A DNA stretch of 42,696 bases from contig CAJTTO010000039.1 in the NCBI GenBank assembly GCA_910579275.1, forward strand, positions 1-42,696, given 5' to 3'. Below the pieces are notes generated by a model. That model ran no database searches. It worked only from the letters and a program-made list of their open reading frames with translations, and was not told the origin of the DNA. The DNA comes from an uncultured Lachnospiraceae bacterium. GTDB taxonomy: Bacteria > Bacillota > Clostridia > Lachnospirales > Lachnospiraceae. A program made the translations under genes and the position numbers. Positions 24,802 to 34,803 of this stretch are shown here, piece after piece (position 1 is the stretch's first letter; each line of letters opens with the position of its first letter).

Positions 24802-27408
24802 TTATCCTACGACTTTCCACGCTCCCCATGCGCTGGAACCAGGAACTTCTCCCTGTGTCCACCACTGTGCTCTGTATGTTTTTCCGTCATAGATTACTGT
24901 GTCGCCACTATTATAAATTGCGGATGCAGACCATGTGTTTTCAGCAGGCATTTCCGGTTCTGCAGGCTCTGTAGAATCTGTAGAATCTGCCGCGTCTCCG
25001 ATTTCTTTCCATGCTCCCCATGCGCTGGAACCAGGCGTTTCTCCCTGTGTCCACCATTGTGCTTGATAATACTTACCGTTGTATATAACAGTGTCACCGG
25101 AGTTATAAACCTTGGAAGCATCCCATGTTTCTGTGGCAGGCGCCTCCGGTTCAGACGGATCTACCGGATCTACAGGGTCTACCGGTTCAGACGGATCTAC
25201 CGGATCTACTGGTTCAGTCGGCTCAGTCGGGTCTACCGGATCTACTGGTTCAGTCGGCTCAGACGGGTCTACCGGATCCACAGGGTCTACCGGTTCGGTC
25301 GGGTCTACCGGATCCACCGGTGTTTCTTCTTCAACTACAGTAATTACTGCCTTTGCCACTACCTTATGTCCTGCAGAATCTTCTACAGTGTATACCAGTT
25401 CATAAGAGCCGGCCGTTAAAACATCAACTTCTCCGGTAACAACAACTTTTTCTGTAAGGTCTCCGTCCTCTTTATCGGTAACGGATACACCCTCCATTGC
25501 GTCAAATTTGTCGCCTAATGTAATCTCTTTATTCTTCACTCCGACAAAAACAGGTTTCTGGTCTACAGCAGCAGCATTATTTTCATAAATAACCTGTCTG
25601 CCGATTTCCGGACCATCTGCAGTAATACGCTGTGCAAGTTCGATTTTTTCGATATTATCTAATGTAGCATTCTCATTTGCGCTAGCCAGTTCGATCATAA
25701 TGGATGCACCCTGACCGATTGTCTGGTTGTCGTATACAGTTGCAAGATCAACCTCAACTACATGACCTTTGTTGGTAACTGTACCACATCCATATCCGGA
25801 AGGAGAAAGGTTATCAGCTTCCATCAATGTGATATACAGTTTCGGGCTTTTGATGGTTTCATATGCCATTTCGGTAAGCTGTAATACTTCACCGGATTCG
25901 TTCTTGGTTTCATTATTCTTTAATGTGATTTGATAACCGCGTTTCATCGCGCCCCAGTTTTCACTGAACATCGTAACATCGGCGGTAACATCAACCTGTG
26001 GCGCTGCTATTTCATGCTGAGGCAGCGGTGCAGAACCAAACAGCCCCTGTTTAATTGCATTGGTCAGTTCGTCGCGCTTTGTAGAATTAGTGGCTTTATC
26101 CTGAGATGCCATCCAGCTGATGCAGCCGCCCAGACCGTTTGCTTTTACATATTCTGCCTTTAACGTAACAGATTTTACATTATCATAAGTAAAGAAAGCA
26201 CCGGTACTTTCATCATACAAGTAAGGAGCCTGTGCAACATCATCCCAGTATTCCTTCATGCCGGTATATCTTCCTTTTAAGGTATTCAGCGCATTGTAGC
26301 TCCAAACACCGCCTGCACGTCCGCCTTCACCCACTTTCATGGGCGCTTCGTTGACTGCACCGTAGGTAGGTGTCTGGTCAGCATCCTTATTGGCTTTTGC
26401 GGCTTCTCCAAACAGACCAGGCATTCCGGGTACGGTACCTTTATCTACCTGCGCCCATCCGCGGGTATAAAATGCGCAGCCTATAACGATCTTCTCTGCA
26501 GGCGCCCCCTGACTAAGCATGTATTTTACAGTCTGGTCTACAGAGAGGCCTGACTCATAATAAGGGTCTGCCGGATTGCCATACAGCGGTGTCTGGTGTC
26601 CGCTGACAGGATCCCATGCGCCACGCATGTCATAAGTCATCATGTTGCCGAAATCGATGATTTTGAATAAACGCTTAATATCAACACCGTCTTCCAGTTT
26701 AGAGGAAGGCGCAGGCAATGCACAGCTTAACTCGTAAGTCCTCCCTAGCGCTGCGCCCTGCTTGTCCAGTGCGTTACGCAAATCCTGCATCAGCTTGATA
26801 TAGTTCGCTTTGTCTTCTGCAGATGCATAGATTGTACCCTCATCGTTGGTGTTATCAACATTGTCGGGTTCACGGTACTGATTCTCACCGGGATATTCCC
26901 AGTCAATATCTACGAAATCCATATTATTGTATTTGATGAATTTCATGACATTGGACACGAAGTTCGCACGTGCTGCATCGTTTGCGGACATGCGGGAGAA
27001 TTCGTTGGATTTGGACCATCCGCCGATGGAAATACCAATCTTCAAATTGGGATTTTCTGCGCGGAGAACCTGAAACGCGTTCAAAAGACCTGCGTTTGCA
27101 GCGCCCCAAGTAACGTTCATACCTACAGGTGCGCCTGTTGCGGCGTCCTTGTCGGTAAATTTCAGATTGCCGTCCTTGTCAAAATACAGGAAAGCAAAGT
27201 TCAAATGTGTAATCTGGTCTGCCGGAATATCCTTCGGATAGAAGTTTCCCTGCCCACCCCAGATGGACCAGTCGCCATAATACATTACATTTCTGTAGAC
27301 CGGCGCATTTTCTTTTGCCTGTGCCGTGAGGGTAACGCCGCTGAACAGCGTAAACACCATAGCCAGTGCAGTCAATAGACTAAAAATTCTGTTATGTAAC
27401 TTTTTCAA
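24802..27408 (-). CDS. Secreted modular GH18 chitinase with chitin-binding modules
   Basis: 868 residues. Signal peptide (1-31); a GH18 domain (about 37-455) of the ChiA/ChiD type with catalytic motif DFVDIDWE at 164-171 (E171), SIGGW at 127-131 and MMTYDMRGAWD; a beta-rich carbohydrate-binding-like domain (HEIAAPQVDVTADVTMFSENWG ...); an Ig-like domain (VTDKEDGDLTEKVVVTGEVD); a long Pro-Val-Asp/Thr-Glu repeat linker; and two CBM5/12 modules (WDASKVYNSGDTVIYNGKYY... and WSASAIYNSGDTVIYDGKTY...) at the C-terminus. The start is TTG at 27408 behind AGGAGGT; no ATG fits the signal peptide. Confidence 0.95.
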   Translation of the reverse strand: MKKLHNRIFSLLTALAMVFTLFSGVTLTAQAKENAPVYRNVMYYGDWSIWGGQGNFYPKDIPADQITHLNFAFLYFDKDGNLKFTDKDAATGAPVGMNVTWGAANAGLLNAFQVLRAENPNLKIGISIGGWSKSNEFSRMSANDAARANFVSNVMKFIKYNNMDFVDIDWEYPGENQYREPDNVDNTNDEGTIYASAEDKANYIKLMQDLRNALDKQGAALGRTYELSCALPAPSSKLEDGVDIKRLFKIIDFGNMMTYDMRGAWDPVSGHQTPLYGNPADPYYESGLSVDQTVKYMLSQGAPAEKIVIGCAFYTRGWAQVDKGTVPGMPGLFGEAAKANKDADQTPTYGAVNEAPMKVGEGGRAGGVWSYNALNTLKGRYTGMKEYWDDVAQAPYLYDESTGAFFTYDNVKSVTLKAEYVKANGLGGCISWMASQDKATNSTKRDELTNAIKQGLFGSAPLPQHEIAAPQVDVTADVTMFSENWGAMKRGYQITLKNNETKNESGEVLQLTEMAYETIKSPKLYITLMEADNLSPSGYGCGTVTNKGHVVEVDLATVYDNQTIGQGASIMIELASANENATLDNIEKIELAQRITADGPEIGRQVIYENNAAAVDQKPVFVGVKNKEITLGDKFDAMEGVSVTDKEDGDLTEKVVVTGEVDVLTAGSYELVYTVEDSAGHKVVAKAVITVVEEETPVDPVDPTEPVDPVDPVDPSEPTEPVDPVDPTEPTEPVDPVDPSEPVDPVDPVDPSEPEAPATETWDASKVYNSGDTVIYNGKYYQAQWWTQGETPGSSAWGAWKEIGDAADSTDSTEPAEPEMPAENTWSASAIYNSGDTVIYDGKTYRAQWWTQGEVPGSSAWGAWKVVG

Positions 27409-27667
27409 AGTGCTATACCTCCTTTTTTATTTGTTGTCACATAAGCTGTTTTTGTTTCATTATGACGAAGTACGGTCACTTATTCCGGATATTTTCGTCA
27501 TTCTGCCACACAAATAAAGTATATCAATCCTTTTTGCACGCTACAAGGTGATAATCTTGTCATTTATTTGTTTTTATTGTGCAAATTTGAGTATTCTGAT
27601 CCGATGGTGCATGTTTTTTGAAATTCAGAGTACCCTTCTTCGGAAGAGTGGTCATACTTCCATTCAT

Positions 27668-29691
27668 TTATTGGGCGGCTGTCTGTTGCACAAATGTTGT
27701 CATACCCACAGTATCGCAATGCTCGCCTGTTATATCAGCACCCATTTTGTCTGTAAAGATACGGTAATATTTAGCACGCCTTGCAACAGCTCCCGTACCG
27801 TTTTCTGATTGACCTGCTTCGTTATTGATGATAATGATGGTTAATCCGAAATTACCATTGTACTGTGCATTTGCTCCGCCTTTCTTTGGCTCCCATATTC
27901 CTGTAATTACCTGATGGCACGAAGGCTTAGGCGGCTGTGGAGTCATCCAGAACCAGATACCTGTCATAAATCCAAGAACGCCATCCTGCTCCAGCTTGTC
28001 AGGATCATTTAAAAGAATAGAGCTGTCTCCAAACAATACATCAGAACATAAACCATAATTATAATTATAAGAAAGCTGTATAGGCCCGCGTCCATGATAA
28101 CTCTTTCCTTCTACAGGAAGATAAGCGGTATCGCTTCCCTGTACATAACCGATCGCATCGGAGCCGATAAAACCGACTTCTTCATTGAAGTAAAGACCGG
28201 AAAGACTCTCATCTACAATTCCGTCAATGGTTCCGCCGCCTGTTTCATGAGAGATATTTGCCAGAAAACCTGCAAGCTCACGTTTCCGTGTATTCAAATC
28301 ACCGTCTGCCAGAAAAGAACCATAGTCACATACGGAAGTACAAAGCTTTGTGGCGTCCAGCCAATCCTCGCCAAAGCTTGGATCACTGTAAACCAGCTTT
28401 TGTTCCTTGGTTGTCTTGTTCAGGCGAATCAGACGATAACACCATTCGGAACCTTCATACCACTGTACTTTGATAATGGTATTTGACAAAGTATGCAATG
28501 CTTCCTGCAGATTTTCATAGGAAAAATAGTCGGGCATAGCGTCTGCATTCGGATAATACTGCTTTGTTGCCGGACAATTCTTCCAGTTTTCCGATCCGAA
28601 ACGATATGGGAACAACTCTTCATAAGAAGATTTCGGAATCAGCTCTTCCAGTCTGCCAAGCGCTGCCTCCGGTGAATAAGCTTCGTTGATCCCGCCGTAT
28701 AACTCGTCAATTTCCCCATCAGTCAGGACTTTGTTAAATATGTTGCTATCTGCATTTTCATTTTTCTGATAATTTTTTTCATCTTCTGGTACCGTCCACT
28801 CAGCATCTCCTACCAAAACCCACGGATCTCCTGAATCAGGTTTTACTCCTGCGTTGGAATACCATTTGTTGGAATAAATCTTTCCTTTGTAATATACCAT
28901 TGTATCCTTTGTGGGATAATTCTTATAATCCAGCCAGAATGGGTGAGGTGGTGCAGTCTTATCCGGATCTGTAATGGGGGTGTTACGGTCTCTGCCTCTT
29001 TTACGATAACTTTGCATGTTGCACTGGCAGTCAGCCCTTTGCTGTCCTCCACGGAATATATCAGTTCATATGTACCTGCTTTTTCCATATCGACACTGCC
29101 TGATATAACAATAGACTTTGTCAGATCCCCGTCTTCTTTGTCTGTTGCAGCGATTCCGTTTAATGCATCAAATGCATCCCCGACTGTAACGGTAATGGAT
29201 GCCTGTACTCCTGTCAGTACCGGTGCTTCGTTTTCTTCCGTTTCTGTCGGCTTGTCCGTTTCTGCCGGATCCGTAGCTTCTATCGCTCCGACTTCTTTCC
29301 ATGCCGCGGACTGACTCGGAATTTCGCCTTGTACCCACCATAGCGCCTCATAAACGGTATTGCTGTAAACCGCCTGTTTTCCGCCAGTATAAACTGTCGC
29401 GGAGTCCCACTGGGGAATGTCCGCTTCATTTGGTGTACTTCCTGTATCTCTGTCACCTGTATTGTCGGCATTCTCATTACTTATCTTTTTCCATGCGCCC
29501 CATGCATCGGAACCGGGTTTCTCATTCTGTGTCCACCATTGCGCTTCATAAGTGCTGCCATCGTAGCATACCTGATTCCCCGCGGTGTAAACACTGTCGG
29601 CTGTCCACTCAGGTGCTGCCAGTGCCGAGCTGCTGATCATCATACTGGCTCCAAGGACACAAGCCATTGTTTTTGTGCAAAATTTCTTCAT
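27668..29691 (-). pseudogene. GH19 chitinase with CBM5/12 modules, broken by one-base frameshift
   Basis: Frame one (29691 to 28843) has a signal peptide, two CBM5/12 modules (WTADSVYTAGNQVCYDGSTY and WDSATVYTGGKQAVYSNTVY) and an Ig-like domain. The other frame (to 27668) continues with a third CBM5/12-like module (DTMVYYKGKIYSNKWYSNAG) and a GH19 catalytic domain: FLANISHETGGG with the catalytic Glu, SYHGRGPIQLSYNYNYG and MTGIWFWMTPQPPKPSCH. The frames meet at a run of five C (plus strand G at 28976-28980). Six C would restore VTPPITDPDKTAPP and one protein of about 675 residues. So this is a recent mutation, a phase-variable switch or a sequencing error. AGGGAGC precedes ATG 29691. Confidence 0.88.
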
Positions 29692-29946
29692 CTGAATTTG
29701 CTCCCTTCATTTTATTATTGTGCTGTAATGTATACCTGGCATACTTTACAATTTTATGGCATTTTTTTTCTGCCTTTTACAATAGTAGCACAATTTTTGA
29801 CAATTGTACGTGTCTTTATTTGTGCTTTTTTGATACATTTTGTTCATTATGCACCATTGTTTAATGCATTTTGTTGTGTTTTGCAATAATTACACTACCT
29901 TACACTTTTATGTTAAATTGCACTTATTTGTTGGGGGAAATGCCAT

Positions 29947-30036
29947 ATGACAAGAAAAGAACAAAAGGAAGCCGGAAAAATGCAGATTCTTCGGGCTGCG
30001 TTGGATTTATTTGTGGAATAGGGATGCTATAGAACG
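29947..30036 (+). pseudogene. Remnant of a TetR-family regulator
   Basis: MTRKEQKEAGKMQILRAALD then LFVE is the start of a TetR helix-turn-helix domain (helix 1 region). A TAG stop follows at codon 25, and the same frame then gives GCYRTK, which fits the next TetR segment (GYxxTK). Beyond that the similarity ends. It probably lost its remaining 160-170 residues by deletion. It is divergent from the chitinase genes, so it may once have been their regulator. Confidence 0.65.
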
Positions 30037-30280
30037 AAATGCCTGTATTATGAAAGCCAATCTGGACAGGCTTCAAGAAAATGGGATTTATAAAATAATT
30101 GATAAGGAACTGTCAAGCAATATTAAAAGTTATTTTTGGGCAGTTCCTAAGCAAATTAACAAGCTCAAAATCAATGAGCAAAAGCGCTTTGATTTTGAGC
30201 TTACAACAGATCCAAATGACTATTTCAGGAGCGAATTTACCTATGCGCCTTTCATTTGGCACAAATCTCCCAAAAAGTAA
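30011..30280 (+). CDS. Unidentified 89-residue open frame, probably a gene fragment
   Basis: Protein-like sequence (NLDRLQENGIYKIIDKELSS... YFRSEFTYAPFIWHKSPKK) with no binding site ahead and overlapping the TetR remnant. The meaningful part probably begins inside, around the RDAIERNACIMKANL segment. I take it as the end of another gene joined to the TetR start by a deletion. No family recognised. Confidence 0.35.
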   Translation: MWNRDAIERNACIMKANLDRLQENGIYKIIDKELSSNIKSYFWAVPKQINKLKINEQKRFDFELTTDPNDYFRSEFTYAPFIWHKSPKK

Positions 30281-30290
30281 TAGGGTTTAC

Positions 30291-31058
30291 TTAATAATCG
30301 TATATCTCGATTGCTGTATAAGGATGGCTATAATGGTATCCTAATTTTTCTGCGAGCGCGACAGAGCCTTTATTATGTGCGTCCCAGCTTGGATATAAAT
30401 TCCGCTTTAAGCATTCTAATATCAGTTTTGCCCCACATACATAGGCGAATCCTTTGCGCCTGTATTCTTGTCTGGTGTCAATTTCTATTTCTATGCCTTC
30501 TTTGTATCGGGAATAAGAAGAAGCACCTGATAGAATGATATTTTCTTTGCAAATGACGGCGCCTATTCCTAATTCACTGTAATTTTCATAATTTGGAAAC
30601 TGTGATACCAAATCAGCGCTCCACGTTTCCGCTTTGCACATTTGATAAAGCCGTTCATCAATCATGGATAGGGTGTATTGTTCCGGAAGAGAAGCGACTG
30701 CTTTTTCCAACATTTCTTTATCAAAAATGTGAGGTTCTTTCTTGATTGCGTATCGAGAAATGACAGTCGCTCTTTTTCCATAAAAATTTAGGATTGCATT
30801 TTTCCAAAACTCGTTTTGCGGTACCATAATCATAAAGCTTTGCGTACACCAGTCCGGCTTATAGGATACGAGTTCTATATTTGGTTTTCCGGCAAAAAAG
30901 GTAAAGTCTCCGATAATAGCCATTGCTGCTGTCGGGGCGCTCAAATTATCTGCATAGATTTTTCCCATTATTCCCTGCAGGCAAGACCAGATAAGCGTTT
31001 CTTCCCATTTGTCAAATAGTGATGATACATTGTCCATGTCTGTAATTTCGTATACCAT
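30291..31058 (-). CDS. GNAT-family acetyltransferase (ZmaR-like group)
   Basis: 255 residues. The C-terminal half is a GNAT domain with IEIDTRQEYRRKGFAYVCGAKLI (R-x-x-G-x-A acetyl-CoA loop) and YPSWDAHNKGSVALAEKLGY, the usual last helix and strand. The N-terminal half (WSCLQGIMGKIYADNLSAPTAAMAIIGDFTFFAG) matches the bacterial GNAT_acetyltran group that includes the zwittermicin resistance protein ZmaR. Substrate unknown. AGGAG precedes the start by six bases. Confidence 0.85.
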   Translation of the reverse strand: MVYEITDMDNVSSLFDKWEETLIWSCLQGIMGKIYADNLSAPTAAMAIIGDFTFFAGKPNIELVSYKPDWCTQSFMIMVPQNEFWKNAILNFYGKRATVISRYAIKKEPHIFDKEMLEKAVASLPEQYTLSMIDERLYQMCKAETWSADLVSQFPNYENYSELGIGAVICKENIILSGASSYSRYKEGIEIEIDTRQEYRRKGFAYVCGAKLILECLKRNLYPSWDAHNKGSVALAEKLGYHYSHPYTAIEIYDY

Positions 31059-31088
31059 TTTCTGCTCCTAAGGGTCAAATAATAGAGG

Positions 31089-32867
31089 TTATAGCTGGAA
31101 TTTTGCGGTTGCATCATTCAGTCTGCCCACAATTCCGTTGGCATTCTGAAGGGACGTGCTGACGGAATCCGAAATATCCACAACTTCCAGCACGCGGTTT
31201 GCGATGCTTGCCGTTCCCTGTGCACTTTCCTGCGCTGCCTGCGCAATGCCGTTCAGGGAGTCGGTGATGTTGTTGATGGATGCGAGAAGCTCCTCGGAAA
31301 TTGCGCTGAAGTCGGTTACGAGGGAATCAATTTCCCCGGCATCCTCATTGTAATCGTTTGCAATTGTTTCAAACATGCCGATGCTTTCCATGACTTGCGT
31401 GTCGATAAAGGAGAGCAGCTGTTCCGCGTCCGTCGCCAGTGTGCCGACGGAATTGTTGACCTGCTCGGTCACCTTCTTGATGTTTTCTGTGCTGCTCTGT
31501 GACTGTTCAGCGAGCTTGCGGATTTCGTCGGCGACAACCGCAAACCCTTTTCCGGCTTCTCCGGCTCTGGCGGCCTCAATGCTGGCATTTAGCGACAGGA
31601 GATTGGTCTGCGAGGTAATTTCCATAATGGATTCGGCGAGTGTTGAAATCTCCGATACGACTTTGACCTTTGCCAAGGCATCCAGCAGACTGCCCTCGAT
31701 TGCCTTTTTCTGCTGCACAAGGCTGTTTTTACTCTCGGATGCCGAACTCTTTGCACCGACAGCTTTCTTGTGGATGACCTCGGCGCGTCCGGCGCCTTCC
31801 TGCGCGCGCTCTGCGATATTTCTAGCCGCGGACTCGATTTCCTTCGTCATCTCGCTGATGTTTCCGGCGGTGGCGGCAGTCTCGTCCATGGATGCCGAGA
31901 GCTGTGTCGTTGTGGAGGAGACATCCTCCACCTTGGTATTCAGGTGTACCATGTTTTCTGAAATACCGTTGACGCTCTCCGTGGTCAGCGTGGTTTCATC
32001 TTTGACATTATGTATCAGCCCGCCGATGTTGACACGCATCTTTTCCAGAATATTTGAAAGTCTGCCGAAATCGTCCCGGCGTTTTAAGGTTCTCTCGTCT
32101 ATTTTGACTGAGAAATTACCGACGGACATACTGCCAAGGATTTCGCCGACCTGATGCAGCGGCTTGGTGATGTTGAGAATGGTTATCACAAGGCATAAAA
32201 TGATAATGAATGCAAACACAATGCACACGGTGATAAACGTTCCTATTTTCTGATTCGTAAATGCGAGGGCTGTCTCCGTGGATGTGGCAATCTGTGCGTC
32301 GATATTGTCAACATAATTTCCGGTGCCGACAACCCAGTCGAACGGCTCGAAATATTCGGTGTACGCACGTTTGGGCATTGGCTCCTCCGCACCTTCTTTC
32401 GGGTACTGGTAGTCACAGAAATAACTTCCTTGTGCAACGGCGCCTTCAATGAAATCTTTTACCATTTTAAAGCCAGTCACATCTTCCGTTCCCAGACGGT
32501 TTGTACCCTCAATGTCGTTTCCCAACAGAACGACATTGGTTCCGTCGGACTGGTCTACCCAGAAGTAACCTTCCGTGCCATATCGCAGCGCCCGAATCTT
32601 GTCCGCCGCTTGTTTCATACCCTCCTCTTTGGTGTAGGTGCCCGCATCAATTTCCGCCTGATAAGTCTTAAGCAGTGATATGACCTGGGAAACCTGCTGT
32701 CTGATACTGTCATCATAATCCTTTCGGATATTGTCTTCCTCCTCTTGCAAAATACGCTTGTTAATAGCCTGCATACTGCTTACAGAGAACTGGATGCTAA
32801 ACAACATAAAGACAACGACCATGATGCCGATAATTGTCATTTTTAGTCTTACGTTCAGATTTTTCAT
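31089..32867 (-). CDS. Methyl-accepting chemotaxis protein with single-Cache sensor
   Basis: 592 residues from ATG 32867 (AGGGAGAG upstream); the longer frame to 33026 adds an implausible N-terminus. Order: membrane segment 1 (about 11-31), an outside single Cache domain of the sCache_2 type (GYFWVDQSDGTNVVL... PMPKRAYTEYFEPFDWVVGTGNYVDNID), membrane segment 2 (about 212-234), a HAMP domain, and a long cytoplasmic coiled coil whose tip is EAARAGEAGKGFAVVADEIRKLAEQS, the CheA/CheW contact. sCache_2 sensors commonly bind small organic acids. Divergent from the GH13 gene. Confidence 0.93.
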   Translation of the reverse strand: MKNLNVRLKMTIIGIMVVVFMLFSIQFSVSSMQAINKRILQEEEDNIRKDYDDSIRQQVSQVISLLKTYQAEIDAGTYTKEEGMKQAADKIRALRYGTEGYFWVDQSDGTNVVLLGNDIEGTNRLGTEDVTGFKMVKDFIEGAVAQGSYFCDYQYPKEGAEEPMPKRAYTEYFEPFDWVVGTGNYVDNIDAQIATSTETALAFTNQKIGTFITVCIVFAFIIILCLVITILNITKPLHQVGEILGSMSVGNFSVKIDERTLKRRDDFGRLSNILEKMRVNIGGLIHNVKDETTLTTESVNGISENMVHLNTKVEDVSSTTTQLSASMDETAATAGNISEMTKEIESAARNIAERAQEGAGRAEVIHKKAVGAKSSASESKNSLVQQKKAIEGSLLDALAKVKVVSEISTLAESIMEITSQTNLLSLNASIEAARAGEAGKGFAVVADEIRKLAEQSQSSTENIKKVTEQVNNSVGTLATDAEQLLSFIDTQVMESIGMFETIANDYNEDAGEIDSLVTDFSAISEELLASINNITDSLNGIAQAAQESAQGTASIANRVLEVVDISDSVSTSLQNANGIVGRLNDATAKFQL

Positions 32868-33019
32868 AGAACATCTCTCCCTTCCCGACAATGATGTCAA
32901 AAATAATTTACTTTTGCATTCCCTCTTAAACGTTATTATAGCACCATAGGAAAGCATGGTAAAGAAAAATGTATAATTTGTACAAAAACAGACCGAAATA
33001 ATATAGAAATTGTGCACAA

Positions 33020-33068
33020 GTGACAATAAAAGGGGAACGATTTTATATAGAAAACGAAAACGTTTTCG
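33020..33068 (+). promoter_or_regulatory. Promoter with LacI-type operator for the alpha-glucosidase gene
   Basis: GTGACA (33020-33025), 18 bases, TATATA (33044-33049), followed at once by the perfect 14-base palindrome CGAAAACGTTTTCG (33055-33068), centred on CG as in operators of LacI/GalR-family repressors such as MalR. It sits where transcription would start, so it would act as a repressor site. The regulator is not in this window. Confidence 0.65.
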
Positions 33069-33157
33069 AGACCCAAAGGCAAAACTGCTTGCAGTTCATT
33101 CCTATATCTATTATGATAAAATTACAAGAAAAATTGAAACAGAAAGGCAGTGAAAAT

Positions 33158-34792
33158 ATGGATAAGAGAAGTACAAACAACGAAAAATGGTGGAAGCGCG
33201 CGGTAATTTACCAGATTTATCCCCGCAGTTTTGCGGACAGCAATGGGGATGGTATCGGTGATTTGCAGGGAATCATCTCAAAGCTGGATTATTTGGAGGA
33301 ACTGGGCATTGACGCGGTCTGGCTCTCTCCGGTGTGCAAATCGCCGCAGGATGACAACGGATATGATATTTCTGACTATCAGGATATCGATCCGATGTTT
33401 GGCTCGCTGGCGGACATGGAACAACTGATTCAGGAGGCAAAAAAGCATCATATCCGCATTATTTTGGACTTGGTGCTCAATCATTCGTCGGACGAGCATT
33501 TCTGGTTTCAGGAGGCGAAAAAGGACAGGGACAATCCATATCATGACTATTATGTCTGGCGCGACGGCAAGGAAGGAGAACTTCCAAATGGGATGCGTGC
33601 AGTGTTTGGCGGCGCGGCGTGGGAGTGGGTTCCCGAAGTGCAGCAGTACTATTTCCACCAGTTTTCCGTAAAGCAGCCGGATTTGAACTGGGAGAACCCG
33701 AAGCTGCGCAGGGAAATTTATGACATGATTAACTGGTGGGTCGGAAAAGGCGTGGGCGGTTTCCGGCTGGACGTGATAGACCAGATTGCAAAGGAGCCGG
33801 ACAGGCAGATTACGAATAATGGGCCAAGGCTGCATGAGTATCTGCGGGAGCTGAGCAGGGAGACGTTCCAGAAAGCCGATTTGGTCACGGTCGGCGAGGC
33901 GTGGGGCGCAACGACCGAGCTTGCGAAATTATACAGCAATCCTGACAACAGTGAGCTGTCCATGGTATTCCAGTTTGAACACATCTGTTTAGACCAGATA
34001 GCGGGAAAAGAAAAATGGGATTTGGCGCCGCTGCCGTTTTTGAAGCTGAAAGAAGTGTTCGCGCGCTGGCAGACACAGCTTTGTGGAAAGGGCTGGAACA
34101 GTCTATTCTGGAATAACCATGATCTGCCGCGCATTGTCTCCCGCTGGGGCAATGACAAGGAGTACCGTGCCGAGTCGGCAAAAATGCTGGCAATCCTGCT
34201 TCATGGACTGCAGGGAACACCGTACATTTATCAGGGTGAGGAGCTTGGAATGACCAATGTGCAGTATGAGATGGAGGATTACAAGGACATTGAGACGCTG
34301 AATTTGTATCGGGAACGCGTGGAAAAGGGGTATGAAAAGAGTGATATCATGCGCTCCATCCATGCGAAGAGCCGTGACAATGCGCGGACGCCGATGCAGT
34401 GGAATGACAGCAAAAATGCAGGCTTTTCAGACGGCGAACCATGGCTGAAGGTCAATCCGAATTACATGGAAATCAATGCGGCGAACCAGACGGCGGATGC
34501 GGACTCCGTTTTTCACTGCTATAAAAAACTGATTCAGCTGCGCAAGGAATACGCTGTGTTTACAGACGGCGTTTTTGAACTGCTGTTGGCGGAGGATGAG
34601 AACCTGTTTGCCTACACCCGGACAAACGCGTCCCAGCAGCTTTTGGTAGTCTGCAATTTTTACGGCAAAACGGTGCCATGCGGGCTGAAACAGGCTGACG
34701 CGTCGATGCGCCTGCTGATAAGCAATTATAAGGACGCAGACCAAATGATGAATCTGCGCCCTTATGAGGCAAGAATGTATATCAAAGAATAG
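33158..34792 (+). CDS. GH13 alpha-glucosidase (oligo-1,6-glucosidase type, GH13_31)
   Basis: 544 residues from ATG 33158, the family's normal length; the frame opens at 33020 but the extra 46 residues cover the promoter. Conserved parts in order: VIYQIYPRSFADSNGDGIGDLQGI, DLVLNHSS, QPDLNWENP (hallmark of GH13_31), the nucleophile in GFRLDVID, the acid/base in TVGEAWG, and the third carboxylate in WNNHDLPR. Hydrolyses alpha-1,4 or alpha-1,6 links in short glucose oligosaccharides in the cytoplasm (no signal peptide). Valine follows the region II LDVID nucleophile, fitting an isomaltose/oligo-1,6 type. Its end is 11 bases from the converging receptor gene. Confidence 0.93.
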   Translation: MDKRSTNNEKWWKRAVIYQIYPRSFADSNGDGIGDLQGIISKLDYLEELGIDAVWLSPVCKSPQDDNGYDISDYQDIDPMFGSLADMEQLIQEAKKHHIRIILDLVLNHSSDEHFWFQEAKKDRDNPYHDYYVWRDGKEGELPNGMRAVFGGAAWEWVPEVQQYYFHQFSVKQPDLNWENPKLRREIYDMINWWVGKGVGGFRLDVIDQIAKEPDRQITNNGPRLHEYLRELSRETFQKADLVTVGEAWGATTELAKLYSNPDNSELSMVFQFEHICLDQIAGKEKWDLAPLPFLKLKEVFARWQTQLCGKGWNSLFWNNHDLPRIVSRWGNDKEYRAESAKMLAILLHGLQGTPYIYQGEELGMTNVQYEMEDYKDIETLNLYRERVEKGYEKSDIMRSIHAKSRDNARTPMQWNDSKNAGFSDGEPWLKVNPNYMEINAANQTADADSVFHCYKKLIQLRKEYAVFTDGVFELLLAEDENLFAYTRTNASQQLLVVCNFYGKTVPCGLKQADASMRLLISNYKDADQMMNLRPYEARMYIKE

Positions 34793-34803
34793 TAAGAATA
34801 ACC

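Noticed and set aside
25112..25405. Plus-strand frame encoding a collagen-like Gly-Ser-Thr-Gly repeat protein
   Set aside because: It is the antisense of the Pro-Val-Asp/Thr-Glu linker of the GH18 chitinase; no ribosome binding site or signal peptide.
31375..32154. 259-codon plus-strand frame
   Set aside because: Antisense to a clear chemotaxis receptor; its composition (Ser/Ala/Leu-rich) is what this coiled coil gives on the other strand.
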